A stretch of 64,000 nt of DNA from Rivularia sp. MS3 (GTDB lineage Bacteria > Cyanobacteriota > Cyanobacteriia > Cyanobacteriales > Nostocaceae): assembly GCA_019192545.1 (NCBI GenBank), contig JAHCMI010000037.1, forward strand, positions 1-64,000, in the 5' to 3' direction. Under the pieces are notes generated by a model. The model saw only the letters and a list, made by a program, of their open reading frames with translations. It was not told the origin of the DNA and made no database searches. Of the stretch, positions 58,599 to 64,000 are shown piece by piece. How positions within the stretch are numbered: position 1 is the stretch's first letter; each line of letters opens with the position of its first letter. The position numbers and the translations under genes were made by a program.

Positions 58599-60155
58599 TT
58601 AAACACCAACTGTTGCCAAACTTTGAGACTCCAAGCGCTTTAAACTAGAACCTGTATCCTTCTGCTTTAATACCAACAGCGTAATATCGTCAAATACTTC
58701 CTGTAAACCAATATGCGATCGCACATCTTCGATTACAGCATCTTTAATTTCGGTAGCGCTCAAGTGTCGATTTTGCTTGATAACTTCGCAAAGCTTTTCG
58801 ATTCCATAAAGATTTCGATGAATATCCTCAGCTTCGGTAATTCCGTCGGTAAACAATACGGCAACATCACCAATATCTAACTGTATCTTCTGCTCGCTCA
58901 CAAAATCAGCAATTTCATCATCCAAACCAATAGGAAAACCTAAATCAGTAGTATCGAGCAGTTCAACTTCGCCGTTACCGCGTACTAATATTACCTCTTC
59001 GTGCTGCCCGGTTAACTTTAGTTCCCCATCACTATAATCAATAAGAGACAAAGTTAAATTCTTACCAGAATCCATGCGCTGAATATTTTTGTAAATGGTG
59101 CGGTTTAAAATATCCATAAACCTTACCGGATTAGTTTCCTCAACTTCTTGAAGAGTACGCACGGCAGTTTGCACCATCAGCATCAGCATTCCACTTTCCA
59201 AACCATGTCCGGTTACATCACCAATACCAATTTTGACATTTCCATCAAGATTGAGAACATCGTAATAATCGCCACCTACTTCATCGGCAGGTTCCATGTA
59301 TCCAGCAATATCTAATCCCTCAACAGACTCTAACTCCGCAGACTTAGGTAAAATCATTTGCTGCAAGCGCTTAGTAGCATCTAATTCAGATTTGAGACGA
59401 ATATTGTCGGCTTGTAACCGTTCGTTGAGTTTAAGAATTTGTGAATTTGCAGTTTCGAGTTCTTGATCTGCTATTTGCATTCGCTTAAAGCTGCGGGATA
59501 GTAAGATAAAAAAGTTTCCTAAAGCTAAAGTCATTCCTACAAGCTGAATCAGTTGCAAGTATCCAGTTTTTGTTCGAGCTACTTTTTCTTTTTCGATAGT
59601 TAAATCGTTCATTAATTTTAGAAGCTTAAGATTATTTTCCCTTGCATATGTAACAGCAGCTTCTAAATCTTTGTACTGAATTGATTTATCTAATTTTAAA
59701 ATAGGCTGAAGCTTATCTTTGTAGGGATTCCAAATTTTTATAACCTCTTGGATAATTTGTCTTCCTCTTTCAGTCTCTACCTCCTCTAAATATACACGCT
59801 CGCCATTAGCACCTTCAACGCTTTTTCCTGTCTGAAAACCTTTTAAAGCATCATCGAATAACTGGTAAGACTTAATTAGTCTTTCTTGAGGCTCTTTGAA
59901 AGGATTACCAGCTTCCTGTTGATTTTGGATTTCTAATAGCGATTTCGTCATTTTTTGAGAAAGCATTCTTTGCCTTCCTGCCAAATTTATACTGACTGCA
60001 TCTTTTTCTAGCAAGATTGAAAAAATAAAGGTAGGAATCAAAACCCCTAAGTTAAAACACAAAAACAATCCGGCTGAAATCAAAAGCGGACGATATTTTT
60101 TATCGCTAAATATGGTTTGTATTAAATTCTTATTATTCTTGTTTGTGTTTTTCAT
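58599..60155 (-). CDS. SpoIIE/PP2C phosphatase with PilJ-type sensor
   Basis: A 518-residue membrane protein. Two transmembrane helices (about 22-48 and 198-220) enclose a periplasmic PilJ/type IV pili methyl-accepting N-terminal-like domain (INLAGRQRMLSQKMTKSLLEI). A coiled coil (230-270) leads to a PP2C SpoIIE-type phosphatase domain (about 275-505) with GDYYD, IGDVTGHGLESGM and VLFTDGITEAE, in which the metal-binding Asp residues are present. By family it would dephosphorylate a STAS anti-sigma antagonist-like protein in response to an external signal. It lies between the coiled-coil gene and the fused regulator on the same strand. Confidence 0.9.
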   Translation of the reverse strand: MKNTNKNNKNLIQTIFSDKKYRPLLISAGLFLCFNLGVLIPTFIFSILLEKDAVSINLAGRQRMLSQKMTKSLLEIQNQQEAGNPFKEPQERLIKSYQLFDDALKGFQTGKSVEGANGERVYLEEVETERGRQIIQEVIKIWNPYKDKLQPILKLDKSIQYKDLEAAVTYARENNLKLLKLMNDLTIEKEKVARTKTGYLQLIQLVGMTLALGNFFILLSRSFKRMQIADQELETANSQILKLNERLQADNIRLKSELDATKRLQQMILPKSAELESVEGLDIAGYMEPADEVGGDYYDVLNLDGNVKIGIGDVTGHGLESGMLMLMVQTAVRTLQEVEETNPVRFMDILNRTIYKNIQRMDSGKNLTLSLIDYSDGELKLTGQHEEVILVRGNGEVELLDTTDLGFPIGLDDEIADFVSEQKIQLDIGDVAVLFTDGITEAEDIHRNLYGIEKLCEVIKQNRHLSATEIKDAVIEDVRSHIGLQEVFDDITLLVLKQKDTGSSLKRLESQSLATVGV

Positions 60156-60273
60156 GTTTTATATATCTTTATATCGAATGCATTTCTTATACATAGCAAT
60201 TTTAAATTAATAAAAAAGCGATAATATCTTTTGGAATTAACATAAAATTTCTATATACCTGCTGAAATTGTTA

Positions 60274-60615
60274 CTAACTAGCTTTAAACCGTTTATCAAT
60301 GATTAAAAATACTTGTGCTATTTTCCCAAGCTCATCATTTCTAGCAGCTATACTTTCTAAAACTTCTGACTTAGATAAATCACCATCTAATTTATTTTGT
60401 GTGACTGCAACTAAATGCTTTACTTGTTCAATATAAAGCAGTAATTCCTGATTTTTTTGGAAATATAGATTATTTAATTCGCTAGAATGCTCCGCAACTG
60501 CCTCTATCATGATTTCCAAATCAGCTTTTTCTTGCTTAACTTGTTCTAGCTCGTATTCAAGACTTTTTATTTTTGATAAAAGCTCATCGGTAGATAAATT
60601 TTCTGAATATAACAC
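60274..60615 (-). CDS. Small coiled-coil protein of the partner-switching cluster
   Basis: A 113-residue highly charged helical protein (KIKSLEYELEQVKQEKADL... with heptad pattern over about residues 10-60). I recognise no domain. GTG start at 60615, 15 bases after the STAS gene, so it belongs to the same operon. Its placement between the STAS protein and the phosphatase suggests an adaptor that links them, but no experiment is known to me. Confidence 0.72.
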   Translation of the reverse strand: MLYSENLSTDELLSKIKSLEYELEQVKQEKADLEIMIEAVAEHSSELNNLYFQKNQELLLYIEQVKHLVAVTQNKLDGDLSKSEVLESIAARNDELGKIAQVFLIIDKRFKAS

Positions 60616-60630
60616 TTTTTTTTAAGAAAA

Positions 60631-60975
60631 TTACTGTAAATCTAAAGTTAATCCCGGCATTAATCTTTGTAAGTTTTTTAATGATTTACCTTGCCAAGGA
60701 ATATTAGTAGAGCCAAGAATTTTCATCTGCACCGACTTTTTCTTTCGCATCCCGATTACAAATTTAGATAGCATACTGATTCCAGAGCTATTCAAAAACT
60801 CTAAACGCTGTAAATCAAGAACCATATTAGGTGGTTCGGTAGAAGCTATCTCATTTAATAACTTTAAAATTGGTGCGTAATCCTGCATTCCTGTTAGTCT
60901 TAGTGCCCCATCAAAATTAACTGCACCATTATTCTTGTCGTACCAAACGTTATAGTTTTCACCCTTAACTTGCAT
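60631..60975 (-). CDS. STAS-like slr1659-family regulator
   Basis: A 114-residue protein similar to the Synechocystis slr1659 family, a STAS-like domain. The segment LDLQRLEFLNSSGISMLSKF is the typical STAS phosphorylation-loop region (Asn-Ser-Ser-Gly), with the Ser a likely phospho-acceptor. It matches residues about 212-326 of the fused protein. AAGGAG precedes the ATG at 60975. It lies 56 bases after the ATPase-like gene. Confidence 0.82.
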   Translation of the reverse strand: MQVKGENYNVWYDKNNGAVNFDGALRLTGMQDYAPILKLLNEIASTEPPNMVLDLQRLEFLNSSGISMLSKFVIGMRKKKSVQMKILGSTNIPWQGKSLKNLQRLMPGLTLDLQ

Positions 60976-61031
60976 TTTCTAAAACTCCTTATATCCAAAT
61001 TATGCGTAGATGAAATTTGTTGTGTAAATCT

Positions 61032-61667
61032 CTAAACAGCTAATTCAACCATAGTTGTTACAGTCATAACCGGAGAATCTTTTTCAACAATATTAAACTT
61101 CCAACCAAGCTTGGCTGAATAATCATTAATCATTGTCAAAAAACCTAATCCAGAACTAGAAGTATTTTCTTCTTCTGCATTTTCTTCTAATTTACGAATA
61201 AACAGTTCATCTGGATCTGAGTTAAGTAATTCCTTAATAAAATTCTGAAAATTTTCTGCTTGTGAAGCAAGAATACTATTATCCACAAACAGTCTAATTT
61301 TATTGTTTTCTATTTGAGTATGTAATGTTATCGGATATATTGCAGTAGTGTCAGAATATTTCATTGAATTCTCTAACAATTCATTAGCAATATAGCTGAC
61401 TGCACTTTTCATTTCTGCTAATTTATCCATACCATCAGGTTCCGAAGTTTGGATGGGAAAAAATGTTGCTAAATAATTAGCAATATAATCGGCTGATAAA
61501 CCGTTATTACGCCAACGCTTCTTAATCGGAATAGCAGAAGGAGAAAAGCCTAAAGTTAAATGTTCATCTTGCTGCGGTCTTTCTACATAATCACCAAATA
61601 CTTGAGCTTTTTCTAAGTTATCTTTATTGAATAAAGTTTCTAGAAAGTTTCCAAAAATCTGAATCAC
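61032..61667 (-). CDS. slr1658-family ATPase-like regulator
   Basis: A 211-residue protein similar to the slr1658 family. The segment SYIANELLENSMKYSD looks like an N-box of a GHKL ATPase (Asn-Glu-Leu-Leu-Glu-Asn), and SSGLGFLTMINDYSAKLGW like its G2 box, suggesting an anti-sigma-factor-type serine kinase that phosphorylates the STAS partner. The first ~24 residues include a partial duplication (MIQIFGNFLE... and later VFGDYVERP), the second part corresponding to the start of the fused paralogue. GTG start at 61667. It is the first gene of the cluster. Confidence 0.8.
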   Translation of the reverse strand: MIQIFGNFLETLFNKDNLEKAQVFGDYVERPQQDEHLTLGFSPSAIPIKKRWRNNGLSADYIANYLATFFPIQTSEPDGMDKLAEMKSAVSYIANELLENSMKYSDTTAIYPITLHTQIENNKIRLFVDNSILASQAENFQNFIKELLNSDPDELFIRKLEENAEEENTSSSGLGFLTMINDYSAKLGWKFNIVEKDSPVMTVTTMVELAV

Positions 61668-62013
61668 GGTTATCTTATCCCCAGTGACCTGTTTGTGCTA
61701 AAAAACTGTATGTTCGTACTGTTATATGAAGTTTTTACAGACCTACGAGTTACAAACCATTAAGGTTTTGCTCAACAATATCTGTTTGATTAATACCGTT
61801 TGAAGCAAGCAACTGATAATTACCTCTTCGTCTAGTATCTGTTAACTATATTGCAACCATACGATACTTTCGGCTTCAGTATCTTCACTTAAAATATTAT
61901 TTTTCTCTTACAGGCAAGCAAATTAAATCGGGCAGTTTAAAATTGTGGCGGGGTAATATTTATTTTTCGTGTTTGATGGCAGCAAACCAAACAAGGGAAG
62001 AATCTAAAGCATA

Positions 62014-62047
62014 AAGAAACCCGGTTTCTTAGATAACCGGGTTTCTT
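62014..62047. repeat. Perfect 13-base inverted repeat
   Basis: AAGAAACCCGGTT (62014-62026) and AACCGGGTTTCTT (62035-62047), eight-base spacer. This AAACCCGG-type palindrome is a dispersed repeat of cyanobacteria; a related half-motif occurs at 17431. It lies in the 486-base gap between PSRP-3 and the partner-switching operon, which otherwise shows nothing. Confidence 0.8.
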
Positions 62048-62153
62048 AATATCAAGTTAGCCCAACCTGTCAACAGAATTGATTATGAAAGAGTGAGTTT
62101 TAAAGCAAAAATTGAGACAGTAACTAACATCAGCAACCAATCGATATAGTGTC

Positions 62154-62483
62154 TTAATTACTACCAGTAAAGATAACTTCAGGGAATTTACCTTGAGCTT
62201 CTGACATAGGTCGTCTTCTACCTTCTTCTTGCCAATAGTTAATGACTTCAGTAGCTTTATTAAGCAACTCAACTCGTTCGACTTCACCAATCCAGTGCTT
62301 AGACTCTAACTCATTTTTCAACTCTTCCCATGCATCAGTTCGGGGCCAGAAAAAGTATTTTGTCAGCGGGCTAAAACCTTTGCCCACAACTTGATCGACA
62401 GCTAGAGCCACATTATCATCCAACCATAAAATTTTCAAAATAAACTTGGATAATAGCTCTTGAGTTTGATTTTGATTTTCCAT
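62154..62483 (-). CDS. Ribosomal protein PSRP-3 (Ycf65)
   Basis: A 109-residue protein of the PSRP-3/Ycf65 family, a small-subunit ribosomal protein found in cyanobacteria and plastids. The conserved block [72 protein letters not shown] is plain, split here only for description: [20 protein letters not shown] and [10 protein letters not shown]. The C-terminal tail is variable. Single gene. Confidence 0.93.
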   Translation of the reverse strand: MENQNQTQELLSKFILKILWLDDNVALAVDQVVGKGFSPLTKYFFWPRTDAWEELKNELESKHWIGEVERVELLNKATEVINYWQEEGRRRPMSEAQGKFPEVIFTGSN

Positions 62484-62630
62484 ATATTTTACTCTTCCAT
62501 TAATAACAACAGCAATCGCCTATTTTAACTCAATAGCTTACCATCTGAGCAATTGGAATGGGGAGATGGGGACATAGGAAAGACAAAGAAGGGAAACAAA
62601 AGCTAGCTAGAACCAAACTATTAATTATTA

Positions 62631-62712
62631 ACTGATGACTGTTCACTGTTCACTGCTCACTGGTAACTGGTAACTGATTACTGTTAACTGTTAACTGTTG
62701 AGTGTTAACTGA
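62631..62712. repeat. Heptanucleotide tandem repeats (TGTTCAC, TGGTAAC, TGTTAAC types)
   Basis: About eleven heptamer units, ending six bases before the GTG start of the HAD gene. Confidence 0.85.
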
Positions 62713-62718
62713 AAAACC

Positions 62719-63516
62719 GTGAATCAAGCAAATTCAATTCCAGCTATTGTTGTTTTTGATATAGATGGCGTAATCCGCGATGTATCCGGCTCCTACCGTC
62801 GAGCGCTAGCAGATACTGTCGAACATTTTACAGCACAAGCATATCGACCTACAGCTGATGATATTGACCGTCTCAAATCCGAAGGGGTGTGGAACAATGA
62901 CTGGGAAGGTTCTCAAGAATTAATTTATCGCTATTTTGAAACTCAAGGACAATCACGGCAACAGCTAAACCTAGATTACAACTCGATTGTCGCCTTTTTT
63001 CAATCGCGTTACCGAGGTACAAACCCCGATAATTTGTCGGGGTATATTTGCGACGAACCATTATTATTGCAACCTAGCTACTTAAACCAACTTACTGAAG
63101 CTGGTATTCGCTGGGGATTTTTTAGCGGTGCGACTCGCGCTTCAGCGACTTATGTTTTGCAACAACGTCTCAATTTACAATCTCCCGTATTAATTGCAAT
63201 GGAAGATGCTCCAGGTAAACCAGACCCCACAGGACTATTTTCTACACTTGAGCTACTTCAATTTGGTATTGATATTAATAATTTGCCACCAGTAATTTAT
63301 GTTGGGGATACAGTAGCCGATATGTATACCGTAGAGAAAGCGCGAAATCATCAATCAAATCGTACTTGGATTGGTGTAGGAGTTTTGCCCCCTCACGTAC
63401 AACAAACAGCACAGAAACGCGATGCTTATACTGAGTCACTTAAGAAAGCTGGTGCAACAATAGTTTTAAGTAACGTACAAGAGTTAACTCCAGAACAAAT
63501 TCAGAAATTAATCTAA
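62719..63516 (+). CDS. HAD-superfamily hydrolase (TIGR01548-like)
   Basis: A 265-residue haloacid dehalogenase-type phosphatase. Motif I is VVFDIDGVIRD (D14 nucleophile, D16), motif II FFSGAT, motif III/IV KPDPTGL and VGDTVADM. It resembles the cyanobacterial TIGR01548 group. The substrate is unknown. The start is GTG at 62719, closely preceded by the heptamer repeat tract, so its translation signals lie partly in that repeat. Confidence 0.87.
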   Translation: MNQANSIPAIVVFDIDGVIRDVSGSYRRALADTVEHFTAQAYRPTADDIDRLKSEGVWNNDWEGSQELIYRYFETQGQSRQQLNLDYNSIVAFFQSRYRGTNPDNLSGYICDEPLLLQPSYLNQLTEAGIRWGFFSGATRASATYVLQQRLNLQSPVLIAMEDAPGKPDPTGLFSTLELLQFGIDINNLPPVIYVGDTVADMYTVEKARNHQSNRTWIGVGVLPPHVQQTAQKRDAYTESLKKAGATIVLSNVQELTPEQIQKLI

Positions 63517-63637
63517 GAGTTATAAGTTAAAAGCTAATAATTTTTAGTTTCTTAGCACTTGTCAAACTAAAAGTAATTATTTGAGCTTTCGTTTATCAGT
63601 AAATTCACGAGCGCGTTTGCAATCAGCAGTATGCAAC

Positions 63638-64000
63638 TAGCATCTAAGCGCGTTGGCTTCTGCTGTTGTTTCTTTTCATAATGTCCAAGTCAACGATAAT
63701 TTTTGGGATTTAGCGCCAGATATTAAACAGAAATTAGAGAAATGCTTAACAAGAGGTAATGCATTCAGGCAAATCTTAATGTATAAAACTATTATGAAAT
63801 ATTTTATGAAAAAACCTGATAGTTCCGCTATTAGTGCTGCTTTAACTAATATTGGTCGCGTTAACATTCCTCATAATTACAGTTAATTTGAACTCTAATA
63901 AATTAGCTTTATTCCAGCACAATCGGCATTCGTAGATGATTTTACTGCTGCCGTTTCTACCTTTAGAGATACAGTGTTGGTGAATTTTATGTTTTCTCAA
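63638..64000 (+). pseudogene. Decayed acyltransferase (PapA5/condensation-type) C-terminal part
   Basis: From TAG at 63638 the frame reads LSALASAVVSFHNVQVNDNF...SNIGRVNIPHNYS-like protein, then TAA, FEL, TAA, TAA, and continues in the same frame ISFIPAQSAFVDDF...STFRDTVLVNFMFSQ to the window edge. Relatives of the phthiocerol-type dimycocerosyl/condensation acyltransferases have an uninterrupted ...NIGRV.IP..Y...FELEEISF.PA.SAF... at this point. Three in-frame stops replace residues in an otherwise well-conserved stretch, and the N-terminal part is missing or stopped at 63638. The 63653-63886 open part is thus a remnant, not a gene. Right end is outside the window. Confidence 0.72.

Noticed and set aside
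62057-62290. 77-codon minus-strand frame overlapping PSRP-3
   Set aside because: It overlaps a well-recognised ribosomal protein gene in another frame and has no recognisable features.

Overview
The window is chromosomal DNA of a cyanobacterium, most likely a filamentous heterocyst-forming one (Nostocales, perhaps Rivularia/Calothrix-like; the genus is a guess). Support: photosystem II genes psbD/psbC, ycf65 (PSRP-3), an NtcA regulator that reads like the Nostoc protein, several cyanobacteria-restricted families (DUF3146, DUF3084, DUF1400), 18 copies of the HIP1 octamer GCGATCGC, and many intergenic heptanucleotide tandem repeats typical of Nostocales. The DNA is AT-rich. Most genes are housekeeping, separated by long repeat-laden intergenic regions.

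Layout. 0-1.6 kb: psbD 3' end overlapping psbC, with a terminator. 1.6-8.3 kb: ankyrin protein, stand-alone Trypco1-like protein, a SWIM zinc-finger gene beside an SNF2 helicase gene that carries a 181-residue mini-intein inside its Walker A motif, and a small unknown gene. 8.4-15 kb: GNAT acetyltransferase, pnp, DUF3146, YqgF-like nuclease, DUF3084 coiled-coil protein. 15.3-26.6 kb: divergent ntcA (with a GTA-N8-TAC box) and fabI, then two large sensor kinases (one a CheB-CheR-PAS-GAF-kinase-receiver fusion whose GAF has cyanobacteriochrome-like cysteines), hisB and a VUT-family transporter. Between fabI and the first kinase lies a non-coding stretch with several nested helices.

26.9-36.6 kb is the most accessory-looking part: four exported proteins (two share a signal peptide but have different mature domains; one is a serine beta-lactamase-fold hydrolase with a four-copy repeat domain inserted in it) interleaved with two AAA-like STAND-type ATPases, one carrying 14 WD40 repeats, the other a vMAP-type N-terminal domain. 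36.9-52.2 kb: ABC ATPase, SLBB polysaccharide-export protein with a possible short leader ORF, DUF1400 hydrolase, Band 7 protein, folP, tpiA, a GTPase, a mechanosensitive-channel-like protein, SRPBCC, SirB1 and a polysaccharide deacetylase. 52.3-57.4 kb: UDP-glucuronate epimerase-like gene, a 1.7-kb gene-poor stretch with an orphan terminator, and atpD-atpC split by repeats. 57.5-61.7 kb: a five-gene minus-strand partner-switching module (slr1658-like ATPase, slr1659-like STAS protein, coiled-coil protein, SpoIIE phosphatase, and a second copy of the first two fused in one chain). 62-64 kb: PSRP-3, a HAD hydrolase and a decayed acyltransferase pseudogene.

Dispersed small elements recur throughout: heptamer tracts that often begin at stop codons, GAGACGT hairpins, and an apparently related family of about 100-130 bp elements with imperfect terminal inverted repeats of roughly 27 bp. 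The best candidates for something undescribed are the partner-switching cluster with its fused paralogue, the exported-protein/AAA-like ATPase island, the structured region near 17.3-17.5 kb, and the small inverted-repeat element family.
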